A DNA stretch of 64,000 bases from Apium graveolens (GCF_009905375.1 NC_133647.1:8565144-8629143), one strand, 5' to 3'; positions 38,421-51,467 are shown, counted from the stretch's first letter. Made by a program: numbers and translations. Notes: generated by a model from the sequence alone, not told the origin.

Positions 38421-38840
38421 CTGGTATGACAATCGGATTGTCATACCGATTGTCATACCGATTGTCACACCAGCTTAAAGATAGGAAAAAAATTAACAAA
38501 ACAAAACAAATAAAAATAAATAACTGGTATGACAATCTGATAGTCATACCGATTGTCATACCAGTACAAAATAAAACATAATAAGTCTGATATTAATTTT
38601 ATTACTGGCATGACAATCAATAGTCATACCGATTGTCTTGCCAGTTATAAAATTAATCTGATTTTAAAATAACCAATCATTATTACTAAAATGACTTTCA
38701 GCAAGACAATTTCAATTGTCTTGCCGATTGTCATTCTAGTATAAGATAAATTAAGTATTAAAAGATTTATATATACATGTGTACTGAAATGATTTTCAGC
38801 AAGACAAATTTAATTGTCTTGCCGATTGTCATTCCAGTAG
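38421..38840. repeat. Five hairpin clusters in pol-ORF3 spacer of element B
   Basis: Clusters at 38421-38473, 38523-38565, 38604-38645, 38688-38742 and 38784-38840 each pair ATGACAATC or AAGACAATT words with their reverse complements. Most are framed by CTGG and CCAG. Arms are 9-13 bp. The spacer has no ORF. Confidence 0.9.
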
Positions 38841-39162
38841 AAAGACAATTATATATTATTACAGAAAATATTTATAAAAACAAAGACAATATTTCAGAAT
38901 TAATTATTTTTATTTCAAAAATAGATTTCTGTTGAATTTTAGCAAATAAAATTCATAGAAAAATATTTTTAGAGAAAATAAAATATTCTTATATATTTGA
39001 AGTTAACAAGTCGAGTAAATAAAACAGATAAGATAGTAAAAATTCCATAGAAATAAGCAAGAAATATGATAGAATGATAAAACAGATTTGTAAATGAATT
39101 TTTCATTTATGAAAAATTTATTTGTAAATTCATTCAAGAACAGATCTCAGATATTAACTAAA

Positions 39163-42100
39163 TTAATCACTAAAACTATTCAACATGCCCAATTTACCAA
39201 CTAATCTGGTAAATGTGGATTCATCAAGTGGTTTAGTGAAAATATCTGCTATTTGTTCTTCTGTTGGATCAAAGAATAGTTCAACAGTACCATTCATGAC
39301 GTGCTCTCTAATAAAATGATACCCGATGTCAATGTGCTTTGTCCTCGAGTGCTGCACAGGGTTGTTGGTGATGGCTATTGCACTTGTATTGTCACATAAA
39401 ATAGGAATTTTGTTCAATACAGAGCCATAGTCTCGTAGCTGGTTCCTAATCCACAAGATCTGAGCACAGCAGCTTCCAGCAGCAATATATTCAGCCTCGG
39501 CCGTTGAGTTGGAAACTGTTTGTTGTTTCTTGCTGTACCATGAGACTAGCCTGCTTCCTAGGAATTGACAACTTCCCGAGGTGCTTTTCCTATCAACAAC
39601 ACTTCCTGCGTAATCTGAATCTGTATATCCAACAAGGTTAAAACCAGATTCTTTAGGGTACCAAATACCTAGATTTGGTGTTCCCTTAAGATATCTTAAG
39701 ATTCGTTTAACAGCAACGAGATGAATATCTCTAGGATCCGCTTGAAACCTTGCACATAAGCATGTAGCATACATAATATCTGGTCTACTTGCAGTAAGAT
39801 AGAGTAACGAGCCAATCATACCTCTGTAGCTTGTGACATCTACCTTAATAGAGTTTTCACATGGTCCAAGCTTGACAGCTGTAGTTGATGGAGTCCTTGC
39901 TGATGCAGAATCCTCTAGATTGTACTTTTTGAGGAGTTCCTTGAGATACTTGGATTGACAAATAAATGTTCCATCTAACCTTTGATTTACTTGTAATCCA
40001 AGAAAGAACTTCAGCTCTCCCATCATGCTCATTTCAAACTTGCTGTGCATTAACTTAGCAAATCTCTTATAGAGATTATCATTAGTAGACCCAAATATTA
40101 TATCATCCACATAGACTTGGACTAATATAGTATCATTCTTATGTTTTTTAGAAAAGAGAGTTTTGTATATGACACCTCTAATAAAGCTATTTTCAATAAA
40201 AAATTCAGAGAGAGTGTCATACCATTTTCTTGGAGACTGTTTTAGCCCATAGATAGCCTTGAAAAGAAAGAAGACAAAATCCAAATGATCTGGATCTTCA
40301 AAACCAGGAGGTTGCTCTACATATACCTCTTCATCCAGCTTTCCATTCAAAAAGGCGCTCTTGACATCCATTTGATAAACTTTAAAGTTTGAAAATGCTG
40401 CGAATGCCAGAAATATCCTGATGGCCTCAAGTCTAGCCACTGGAGCTTATGTTTCATCATAATCAATGCCTTCAGCTTGAGAATACCCTTTTGCTACCAG
40501 TCTTGCCTTATTTCTTGTAACCACACCATCTTCATCTAGTTTATTCCTGAATACCCACCTAGTACCAACAGCTTTCTTGTGTGTAGGTCTAGGTACTAGT
40601 TTCCAGACTTGTTGACTTTCAAACTGATTGAGCTCATCTTGCATAGCAATCACCCAATCTGGATCAGTTAGTGTTTCTTCAATCTTCTTAGGTTCCATCT
40701 CAGAAAGAAATCCTGAGAACAGACACTCATTTTGAGTAGCACGTCTAGTTCTGACTCCAACATCTGGATCACCAATAATTAACTCAAAAGGGTGAGCTTT
40801 ATTCCAGACAGTCTGTCTTGGAAGATTTGATCTTGATGATTCACCTTGAAATTCATTGTGATGTTGTGTCCTACTAGATGATCCTTCAGCATCTCCCCCT
40901 GAGTTGTTGCCATGTTGACTTGAAGATTCTCCGTCAGTAGCAGTGGTATCTCCATTGTTGCCAAAGTTTCCATCACTATTACCTTGAGTATCATCATGAT
41001 TAACAGGTTCTTCACCAGCAACAACCTCAGGTTCTTGACCATGTTCTGATTCTGAATCTGACATATCATCAAACTTCAGTTTCTCAGAAGGATCTTCAGT
41101 TTGGATACTAGGGAGTTTAGTGTCATCAAATGTAACATTGACACTTTCAGTTACTTTGTGTTGATCAATGATATACACTCTGTATGATCTTCTTCCATAT
41201 CCAACAAAAATACCCTCATATGTCTTTGCCTCGAACTTACCACGACGATCATCTCCATCCTTGAGCACGAAGCATCTGGCACCAAATACATGAAAGTATT
41301 TGATAGAAGGTTTCTGTTCATTCAAAATCTCATAAGGAGTTTTCATGAAGTCTTTGTTGATTAGAGTTCGATTCTGAGTATAACATGCAGTATTGACAGC
41401 TTCAGCCCAAAAGTACATTGGAAGACCTGATTCACTTAACATCGTTCTTGCAGCTTCAATCAATGTACGATTCTTCCTTTCTACCACTCCATTTTGCTGA
41501 GGGGTTCTAGGATCTGAAAATTGTCTGGTAATCCCTTTGTCTGTACAGAATTCATTGAGAAGTGCATTCTTGAATTCTGTCCCATTATCTGACCTTATTG
41601 CTCTAACAGGGACGTTAGAATCTAACTCAATCATCTTGATATGATCAATCACAACTTGTGGTGTTTCATCCTTAGAGTGAAGAAATAAAACCCACGTATA
41701 CTTGGAATAGTCATCAACTATCACAAGACAGTAACACTTATTTGACATCGAAAAGACATTAACTGGTCCAAATAAATCCATGTGCAATAATTGCAGAACA
41801 CCAGTTATGGAAGATGTGTCAGTGCCTCTGTGACTTGCTTTCTTTGACTTTCCTTTCTGGCAAGCCTCACATAGTCCTTTTGGAGAGAATTCCAGCTGAG
41901 GCAGACCTCTTACCAATTCTCTTTTTACAAGAGAATTCATTGTTTTAAAATTGAGATGAGAAAGTCTCTTGTGCCATATCCAACTCTCATCTGACGATGC
42001 CTTTGCATAGAAACAATTGACTTCAGGATTGCTTCCAGAGTTCATATCAGCTACGAACAGATTTCCTTTCCGGATTCCCATTAAGGAGGGTTTTTCACTT

Positions 42101-42630
42101 TTCTTGTGCAGAATCTGACACTTCAGCTTGTCGAATAAAACATTGTAGCCGTTGTCACAGAACTGACTAATGCTAAGCAGATTGTGTTCAAGTCCTTGCA
42201 CAACATATACATTTTCAATGATAACATTTCCAGCTAGCAAACAGCCATATCCCTCCGTTAAAACTTTGCTGTTATCTCCAAAGGTAACCACTGGGCCAGC
42301 TTTCTCAACCACATTTGATAGCAGGGCTCTATCTCCGGTCATATGTCTTGATGATCCGCTGTCAAGAATCCACACTACCGGTTGTACCTGTTTAATGCCC
42401 TGCAATACAAATGGATTAGACCTTCTTCGGAACCCAAGCTTGGCTGGGTCCGGCATATTTGTAAAATTGGCCTTTATCAGGCAAAACAACATTCTTAATT
42501 TTAATATTCTCAACGTTCTCAATGACTGAACATTTGACCTTGTGAACAGCCTTGACAAATTTCTGTTTAGGCTTAGGCACAAATGTCTCCTTTCTAGCTT
42601 TAGAAGGACTAGCAGTCTTAGACCTATCAT
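39163..42630 (-). pseudogene. Sirevirus B pol: protease, integrase, RT, RNase H
   Basis: One minus-strand frame with a single stop (TAA at 40447-40449). In order: aspartic protease WILDSGSS (D at about 42363); integrase zinc region H-H-C-C (about 41973-41860); integrase core with D, D and E of a DD35E set (about 41776, 41587, 41479); copia RT with [12 protein letters not shown] and YVDD (about 40113); RNase H to [10 protein letters not shown] and a stop at 39163. The true sense part starts near 42420; upstream of that the frame overlaps gag. It would process, copy and integrate the element. The stop sits just before RT, where A has Phe, so RT and RNase H cannot be made by normal translation. 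Confidence 0.92.
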
Positions 42631-44689
42631 GCTTTCTATTATTCACATGCTGACGAGGAGCAGTCTTATCATTAGAAATATGTTTACCATTAAAATAAGC
42701 ATACATCAGATTAAAAGCACAAGACATACAATCAAGAACACCACATGCTTTATGAGAGGGATTAACAATAGGCAACTTATGCATGGTAGACATGGCATTT
42801 GTGTTATCCAACTCATGTGTGTCTGAGTTAGTCTCAGTTGCTTTCACAACCTTGACTGGAACTTTTGACACACTTGACTTGGAGACAGCTTTCTCATTAG
42901 TATTATCTTCAGCACGGATTTCTTCTTGAATAATAAATGAGGTCTCATCAAATGGTTCAGCAATTGATTCTTTATAGAGGGGTTCATCAACACCCTTAAG
43001 CACATGTGGTACTTCCCTGCCTTTAGCACAGACATGAGGAGGGGAGTTTATGCCTAATTTTCCAATAGCAGCATTGTAATCATAACCTATTCCAGATGTT
43101 TGATTAACAGCTTGCTTATTGTAAAACTCTTTGGACTTCGAACAAGAATTAAAGTAAGCCTTAACCTTAGCCTCAAGACCAGTGATATTGTCTTTGAGAA
43201 TAGTTTCAAGTTGTCTATAACAGTCAACTCTATTCTCTAGAAAAGACACTTGTTCTTTTAATTTATCTTGATTAATGTGCACAAGTCTTAATTCATTGAC
43301 CTCTTTCTAAAGGTCTTTGATTTGTTGATTTAACAATTCATTATCACGACGAGCACAATCTAAGGAACCTCCTAGATGATAAACTAATTCAGCATCAGTA
43401 AATTTTACCTCTTTTCTTGACGATGAGGTGCTTGCATCACTAGCCATGAGAGCAAGATTCCCAACTTCTTCATCTTCACTGTCAGTATCATCCCAGATTC
43501 TTCCCTTTGCCAGGTAAGCCCTTTCAGATTTACTCTTCTGATTAGAATCGTAAGAGTTCTTCCTAGCTTGTTTTGGCTTCCTGCATTCTGTGGCAAAGTG
43601 TCCCAACTCATTGCAGTTGAAGCATCGAATGGTGCTTCGATCAACCATCCCTGTTTTATACCCACCACTGCTGGTGTTAGAGGATGAAGATCCACCTTTC
43701 TGAAATCTGTTGTAGTTGGACTTGTACTTGAACTTGGGATTCCTTTTGAATCTGACATTTGAGAATCTCTTGACAATCAGGGCCATTGACTCATCCTCCA
43801 ATTGCTCCAGTTCTTCCAAGGAATAATAATCATCTCCTGATTGATTTGTAGTAGGAGAATCAAATTCTGCTACTATCACATTATCTTCAACCTTGGAAGA
43901 CTGTACCATTCTTTCTGACTGTTGAGATTGTTGTTGATATTATGGTTGTTGTTGTTGTTCATCAGCTACTAGAGCAGTAGACATGCTGACCACTCTTCCT
44001 TTCCCGTAAACTTCCTTCTGCTGAATCTGCTCCAACTCATAAGTCTTTAACACACCATAGAGCCTTTCCAAAGAAATCTCACTCAGATCTCTTGCTTCTC
44101 TTATGGCAGTGATTCTATGTTCGAGATGAGTTGGCAGTGTTAAGAGGAACTTTTTGTTGACCTCCCTGATGGAATAGTATTTACCATTAATGTTCAGGTT
44201 GTTGATCAATGCATTGTACCTCTGAAACACTTCAGTGATTCCTTCCCCTGGATTGGATTTAAAGTATTCATACTCAGAGGTTAGGATTTCCAGCTTGTTC
44301 TCCCTAACTTCCTCTGTGCCTTCATTAATAATCTCAATAGTTTCCCAGATATGTTTGGAATCTTTACAATTCATCACATGTCTATTCATCAAGGGATTAA
44401 GGGAATCTACTAAGATTAATTGAAGGCTAGCATCCAGGGAGGCTTCTTCTATTTCAGCAGGAGAGAAATCCTCAGGATCTTTCACATAAGTTCTCGCTTT
44501 GGTGATCACCACATCATTTTCTATTACCTCTGGTTCAATAACCATAGGAATTTTTGGACCCTTCTTTAACACTTGCAAATATTTGGGATTAGCAACTTGT
44601 AAAAACAGTAGCATCTTCTTCTTCCATATAACATAATTTTCTTTATCGAAAAGTGGAATTTTAACGGTTCCAACTTTTTGTGTAGTCAT
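42416..44689 (-). pseudogene. Sirevirus B gag
   Basis: One minus-strand frame from ATG at 44689 to the stop at 42416-42418, broken by TAA 43940-43942 and TAG 43307-43309. The N-terminal part has the copia Gag start (PLFDKENYVIWKKKM) and a helical gag domain. A CCHC zinc knuckle (CFNCNELGHFATEC) is at about 43622-43581, followed by a coiled-coil region. Gag builds the virus-like particle and binds RNA. The gag frame closes about 55 bp before the protease motif and pol is in another frame, so a one-base shift near 42420 is needed. I cannot tell whether that is programmed or a mutation. Confidence 0.9.
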
Positions 44690-44770
44690 TATGAATTTTT
44701 TGAGTGAATAAAAAATTCAAGAAGTGAAAGAAACACAAAAGTCTAGGATCTAGATTTGTACGTTAATCAG

Positions 44771-44787
44771 AAGGCTCTGATACCAAT
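44771..44787 (-). other. Primer-binding site of element B
   Basis: On the minus strand ATTGGTATCAGAGCC follows the 5' LTR directly; TGGTATCAGAGC is the initiator tRNA-Met type site usual in plant copia elements. Confidence 0.92.
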
Positions 44788-46094
44788 TGTTAGGTCCCAA
44801 TTTGTTTGTAGAAGGGGGGGTTGAATGCAAACAATACCGTTTAATCAAATAAAATGCGGAATAAAAAGGTGAAACAAAATTCAAGTTAAATAAAACTTTT
44901 ATTAAACTTGAAAGGTGTTACAACTACGGTATCGGTTACAAGGGATTAATCTCAAATCAATTATTACAAATCTAGAATAAATTCGACATGAACTTTTTTT
45001 ATTTTTGTAATTAAAAGATCAAATGCTAAATGCGATTTGAGATTAAGTTCTAGGGATTTTAATCCGCTAGATTGATACACAAGAACAAGATAAATAATTC
45101 TAGTGGATTGGATTTAACTTTACAATCTAGAATTTTGATCTTGAATAAAGCAGATGAAAAATGAAATAATTTGCTTTTGTTTCTGCTGTGTTCTTGACTT
45201 GTGTATTCTGTTGAATTATTGCATGAATGTCTTCTGCTGTGTTTTTGTTGTTTAAGTAAACAAAACAGTCCTGTTGAATCAGCAAGACTTTCGGCAAGAC
45301 AATCAAATGAACTGGCATGACAATCCATTTGAACTGGAAGGACTTTCGGTGAGACTATCCTTTTGAACTAGCAAGACAATCCCAATAGCTAGCAAGACAA
45401 TCAGAATGAACTAGCAAGACTTTCGGTATGACTATCAATTGTCATACCGATTGTCATAGTAGTTCAAATCATATTGTCTTACTGAATTATTAATAGATTT
45501 TAATCTAATAACAATTCTGAAAATCCTTAATATTAATTCTGAATTAATTAATTAATTAATTCAATTAATCAATAAATTAATCTTTGTAGATATAATTTAT
45601 TTTCTTAATTAAATTATATGACTTAATTAATTAATAGAGAATTAATACTAATCTTGAGCAGCAACCATTCTTCTGAAAATCTTCTGAAAATTACTGTCAA
45701 TTATGAATCAATTCCACCACTTCAATTTTGACACTCGATGTACTGTCTGGTTCATGAGTGACTAACTTCCGTGACGTTTCTTCAAGCCTTGACCTTGATA
45801 CTCTTGATTTTCTTCAGACTAAATCCTTGTAATTAATTGATACCCTGACGAGATCTCTGTCACTTGATTAAATACACAATCTTGATTTATATCACTGAGG
45901 CTTGATCAATTTCTTGAGCTTCTTCCAGTGAATTAAGTCTTCAAGTCTGTAGATGAATAATGTTTCTTAACCCTTTGACAGATGTTACTCTGTGAGATCT
46001 CTCTAACGATAGATCAACTATTTACTTATTACATTTTTATTTGAGTTGAGTTAAATCCTTGAATAAACAAATAGGCTATGACATATGCCTTTCA
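44788..46094 (-). mobile_element. 5' LTR of Sirevirus B
   Basis: 1307 bp, nearly identical to 32925-34230. Differences seen include a G-run length change and single-base changes such as TCGAATAAAA versus TCAAATAAAA near the inner edge. It carries the same palindromic array at 45282-45484. Confidence 0.95.
45282..45484. repeat. Palindromic word array in LTR of element B (5' copy)
   Basis: Copy of the array at 33418-33620; I see no difference between the two arrays. Confidence 0.85.
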
Positions 46095-46455
46095 ACCCTA
46101 AACCCTAGATAGATGCAATATTATCCTAATTTCTTATTATTAGAAAGAGCTAAATATTTTTAAAACCTATTTAAGGAATTGGTGAACCCTAAAAAATTAA
46201 GAACTGTTAAATTAAGTTCCATTTTAAATTACATGTAAAAATAACTAATTATATTGTCTGGGGCCCTAACCCCTAGACTAAGGTAGGGTTTAGGCTCTAG
46301 GCTCCCTAAACCATAAGTCCTAAACCCTAAACATTTATCAACTAATTTTTTATTATTAGAAAGAGCTAAATATTTTTAAAACCTATATAAGGAATTGGTG
46401 AGTTCTAAAAAATTAATAACTATTAAATGAAGTTACAACTTAAATTTTAGATTTC
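46095..46455. repeat. 216-bp-spaced duplication with telomere-like CCCTAAA words
   Basis: The block beginning TAATTTCTTATTATTAGAAA at 46127 recurs at 46343. CCCTAAACCCTA-type words lie at 46096-46107 and 46303-46332, and AAACCCTACACCCT flanks the other side of element B (32911-32924). So the Sirevirus landed in a short telomere-like sequence. Confidence 0.65.
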
Positions 46456-46799
46456 ATGAATTATTATTTTTGTAAACAGACAAAACACACCATTCAAAAG
46501 AATGTTGAAGAGAAAATGAAATTTGAAGAAACTGAACTACAAGAAAGTCAAGAACAATTTCAAGAGTAAGAAATAAACAAGAAACCAAAAATAAAAAAAT
46601 TGGAAGAGGAGGACAGTGAAAAAGGTAAAAATTTATTATATTACACATGTTATTCACTAAACTAGTAGTTTGTGTGTTAAAGATAAAAAGATGTAGGAGG
46701 AAATTAATGGTGTATGATCGGGGAAAGAGATGGGACACCAGGAGAAGTGTGTGGTACATGAGAAAGGCGATAAATCACTAATCATTCTAACGAGAATCA

Positions 46800-47110
46800 C
46801 TAAAAGTAAGAAATTTATGAAATTATAGTAATTGCGGTTTAGTGATTCTTTTAAGTATAAATAGTGATTTATCGTCGGAATATAGCAAATATGGTATGCA
46901 AATTGATTGTTGGGAGATGGATAAAAATATAGTGAAGTTGAATTTCGAAAAAAATTGTCGATTAATAGAAAAAGATAAAAACAAATAGAAAAATATTTAT
47001 ATATAAATATACGAGAGAGAGTGACAATTGGAATTGAAGGAAAGAGAGAGAATGAGTTAGATAAAATTTGTGTGGTGGATATTTAATTCAAGTTATAAAA
47101 TTAGTGGGCA
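46800..47110. repeat. Right arm of the long inverted repeat
   Basis: Inverted, diverged copy of about 31370-31640; the core is ATCGTCGGAATATAGCAAAT at about 46873-46892. Confidence 0.55.
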
Positions 47111-47159
47111 ATAGAAATCACTAAAATAGAAACTAAATGTGAACTTAATTTTTTTTTTA

Positions 47160-47393
47160 TCACAAATGTTAACTTAACTCTTAGAATGATAGGAATGGTG
47201 GGGGACCCGATGGTGGGCCCTAAGAGGGGGCTTGACAGAATTAGGTTGGGGGCGGGGCCTAGTGGGGCCTACTAGGCCATGTAGTCTATTTTATATATCT
47301 GGGGCCTATTTAGGAATATGATTTGAGTTTTGGTGAGGCGTAGTGGACCCGGGGTTAATTTTGGGGGCAAAAAATATGTCCCCTAATAGGTTA
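47160..47393. other. G-rich stretch split by the solo LTR
   Basis: Many GGGG and GGCC runs, continuing after the solo LTR at 51495-51530. The two halves were one sequence before the insertion. No gene is seen. Confidence 0.5.
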
Positions 47394-47398
47394 TGTGA

Positions 47399-50300
47399 TG
47401 TAACACCCCCAAATTCGAGGTCAGAGGATTTGATCGTCACTATGAAATCTCAATCCAAATCAACCTGTTTAATCAATAAATACATGCCAGCGAAAGATAT
47501 TTATCATTTATGACCCCAAACTAATCTAAGATCTTCTAAGGTTACAGTTCTAGAAACAAGATATTCAAATTCCACAAATAAATTTTTCACTTTCTTTTAA
47601 AACTCTTTTCAACAATTCTCAATCTCAAAACTTAACCCGCTAGTATAACTTCGAAAAGAAGTATACTAGGCCCAACTATAAAATAGCACAATTATAATCT
47701 AATATAATATAACCAACTTTACATAATAAAACTTACACTAGTCCGCAAACCCTGGACAACAACCTTCCAAAAGCTTCTTCTTTGCTTCCTCGAATTACGC
47801 AGCTAAACATCGCAAGCTAATCCTTACCGGAGGTTCAATTTGAAAACAGACAAGTATGAGCGAAAGAAATGCTCAGCAAGTTCATTATTGCATATATAGG
47901 GTCATTTTGATATAAAACGGACATCTGCATTAGAGCATAACATTTAAAATCATAATTTGTTGAACCAGAAAATTTATTAAAGGAATCCCAGAATTGATTC
48001 CTCCTCAGTATTCAAAATCCTTTTGCTATTTTTGAGCGAAATGCTTCAGCAATACTTTGAATCTTGACGAGAATAAAACTCGTAAAACAGTGTTTACGGA
48101 AATATCGTAAACAACAATAACATGAAACAATGATTTTGGAATGAATCATAAACTTTATTCAAAACCGAACTCTTGATATTAATACTCATTTTGTTGTCAT
48201 ATCAAATTAGATATCACTATGAACTTTGATGCTCGCAATATCCCATACCGAAGTCAACATCAATCATCTATACTAATACCACATTTGATATTTAACAACA
48301 AAGTAAGTATCAACATAAATCAGAAACTGAATAAAAACTGCATTTCACCTTTAATCTAAAACAGAAATAGTTGATAAACTATTTATTTTATGAGTATCAA
48401 AACAATTTAGAAACAACAGTTTAGATTGGAACCAATTATATTTTATGTTGTTCCTGATGATCAATCACGAAACAACATCGGTATCCCGCAGCCATACCGT
48501 AAATATAGGTACTACCTGTATCCCACAGCCATACGGTACCTATAGGGCGCCAGAAAAAGGCATATACTCGCCTTGAAAGATATTACAGTTGTACTGATAT
48601 CTCGATCACCTACGCTGTAACCAGTAACCATTCCAATCTTAAAACCTTTTTATTGAAAAAGGAGCCGAATCAATCGACATCCCAAATAATTTTATTCCCC
48701 CATTCACTTGGGTATGAATATTCGCAGCCAAATCATCTTTCTCAAAGTCCAAAACATTTATAAAACCAGTAATTTGATAAGTAAAATGTTTAACTATCCT
48801 GAACATAGAATAGCAGAGGGTACTTGCATAAACAGAATTATTTAATTCAGCGATATGTAAAACAATTATCTATTCCGAACTGAGAATAGGGAAAACAATA
48901 CTTGCATAATGAGATTCAAAATAAATATCACTTGAACAATAGGTGATGATATGAATACTTGCCTTTGGTTTTTTTAGCAGTTAGTCACACTCGTAGAAAC
49001 ACAATTATCTCAGTCTGTCATCTCAAGGCATCACCATCTTTTATTCCAACAATTCACTGATATACTGCTCCCGCAATTGCTGGAAGCTTGATAACCAACA
49101 TCATTCCATTCCACTCTTTATCCCACGTCTTGTCCTGATCAACTCGAGCGATCCGCATCTATAATTAAAAGATACAGCTTAATTGTCTATTCGATAATTA
49201 CTCGACGAACTGCGCGTCAAAATCCTATCGTCTACCCATACGATAGCCCGCACATAAAGAAAACAGACAAACACAAGACCATTGACCCACTTACACACAT
49301 AATTCATATAACACGTAAGCACATAATCCACGTATCACATAATTCATATAACACAGGACTCGGTTCGTCGAAAGGTTCGACTCAGTACGTTTAAAACTAA
49401 AATCGGGTCAAAAATATGATTTTTCAGTCACTACGCAACTCAAAATCGATTTACAAAACAAGCGACCTTTTGAAACAAAAGATTTTGGGTCTCGAAAGTA
49501 TTTTTATTGAAAGTGTAATATATCTCCGAGTCTATACGCGTTCGTTTCGTATTAAACGGACGAACGGTTTATTTATTACGAATAAAATAAGAATTAAATT
49601 GGAATAAATCAATTAATAATAATATTAATAGACTTTTAAATACCAAAATATAATTTTTAACAGCTTAAAAATAATTTTTAGGAATGATTTGGATTAATTA
49701 TAAATAATTGTATTTTATTTAACTATTTATAAATAAAATTAATTGATTAAATGAATTAATCAATCAATTAAATTCATAAATAATTAACTAAAATAAATTA
49801 TAAAGAATTAAATCAAGTTTGGATTTTTGAAAATAAGAAAATTAAATAATTTCTGAAATTAAATAATCCAGTTAATTATTTATTAATAATTAACCAATTA
49901 AATTATGAATTAAAAAGAATTGTAAGGATTATAAATATGAATTTTGATCTATTTATAAAAGTAAATCAGCATAAACAGTTTAAGGAAAATAGGACTGGGT
50001 ATTTACGGATTAAAACCGGGTCGTTAGACCGGGTTAACGGATCTCAGTCAGGTCGTCAAGAACGACGGTCGGAAACTGGGTTTAGCCCAGAATCCGGCGG
50101 TTCTTGCCGATTCCAGCGAGAACGTTTTTGGTCCAAAACAACGGGATCGAACCCGGTTACCAGTCCTAACCTTACAAACACGAGTCCAACAACACAAACA
50201 AAACAATAACCACGATAACCGATTGATTAGACTCGAACTCCGACCACCAAATCCATTAAACCCGGTGATCTCAAGCTCTCTCCGGCCAACTATCGAACCC

Positions 50301-51433
50301 AATGATTTCTCAACCAAAAACAACAATACATACATGAAATCAAAGCCTAGAGCCTATATAAACTACTACTAATAATCATATCATCGAACAATCAACAATA
50401 AGTCCGAAAATTCGAATAAAAAATTACAAAAACTCAAGAACTCGACTCGAACATCCAGCAATAGAACATGTATAATTTTTACATGAATCAGTTGCTATAA
50501 TCATGACAAAGCTATTAAAATTATCAAAAACATCCAAAAATATCACAAATTAAAAACCCCAAATTCACTCAAGAACCCTAAAAATCGACTTTATAATTTA
50601 CCAATCCTCTGATGATTCCGATGATAAATTAGGAAAGAGGAAGTTGAGGGCTTTAAAACGGCTATTTGAGTGTCAAAATCCGATACCAGAATCATCTTCA
50701 AATTCCAGATTGATTCTCAAGAGTACGAACAACAAATATTAGAGGGTTTTATGATTTTTCTGAAAAATATAATAAAATCTGATTTTTAATAATAATTATT
50801 AACAAATAAAAAGCAATTTATACTTATGGAATATTAATACCTGTTGGATCGTATTGGATCCGAAAATAGATTGTTTAGCCGCTAAGTAACTATAAAAATG
50901 ATAGAATTTAATACCCGTATTGAATAATTATCCCAACCAGGTCTTTTATAAAACACTTTATACGAAAATAATGTAATATTATCCCGTCTTTCGAGAATAC
51001 GGGTTTTGTTGATCTATTAAAACGTTTATCGTATCGAAAATTTGTACGCCGGGATGCGTACGGGTCAAATCGTGATCCGGATTGACAAATTTAAAACACG
51101 GAAAATGTCAGGAATATCAGATTAGGATAGATAGGAGTTTTCGGAAGAGTTTCGGGTTATAAAAACGTAAAAAATGGTTGAGGTTGGACGATTCCCAGTT
51201 TTTATAAAATAGTTTTGTAATTACTCAGAAAAATAATTAATAAATCCATAAATCAGTATAAAATCTTATAACATTCCAAAAATTACCAGAAAAATATCAC
51301 AATTATCTATATTTTATTATGGACATATAAAAATTGAAATACTCAAATTTTATCACATATAAACAGTCAAACATCAATTTCAATTATTATATAATTCACT
51401 GAAATTCACATAAAAATCACATAAACAACTTCA

Positions 51434-51467
<34 letters not shown>

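Larger units (their letters stand above)
32925..46094 (-). mobile_element. Complete Sirevirus (Ty1-copia) element B, 13.2 kb, TSD ACCCT
   Basis: A full-length minus-strand element: 5' LTR 44788-46094, PBS, gag, pol, a spacer with hairpins, ORF3, polypurine tract and 3' LTR 32925-34230. Perfect target duplications ACCCT flank it (32920-32924 and 46095-46099). The two LTRs differ by about ten substitutions and one 1-bp indel over 1.3 kb by eye, so insertion is recent. All three coding regions carry in-frame stops, so it is not autonomous now. Confidence 0.95.

Noticed and set aside
38051..38559. Phe-rich minus-strand frames
   Set aside because: Low-complexity T-rich spacer and hairpin region of element B; the residues simply reflect base composition and the palindromes.
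33195..45328. Identical 89-codon minus-strand frames at 33195-33464 and 45059-45328
   Set aside because: They are the same stretch of the two LTRs of element B; duplication comes from the LTR structure, and no domain or coding signal is seen.
49937..50335. Open frames on both strands in the second solo LTR
   Set aside because: Same reasoning: GC-richer part of an LTR, no conserved frame.
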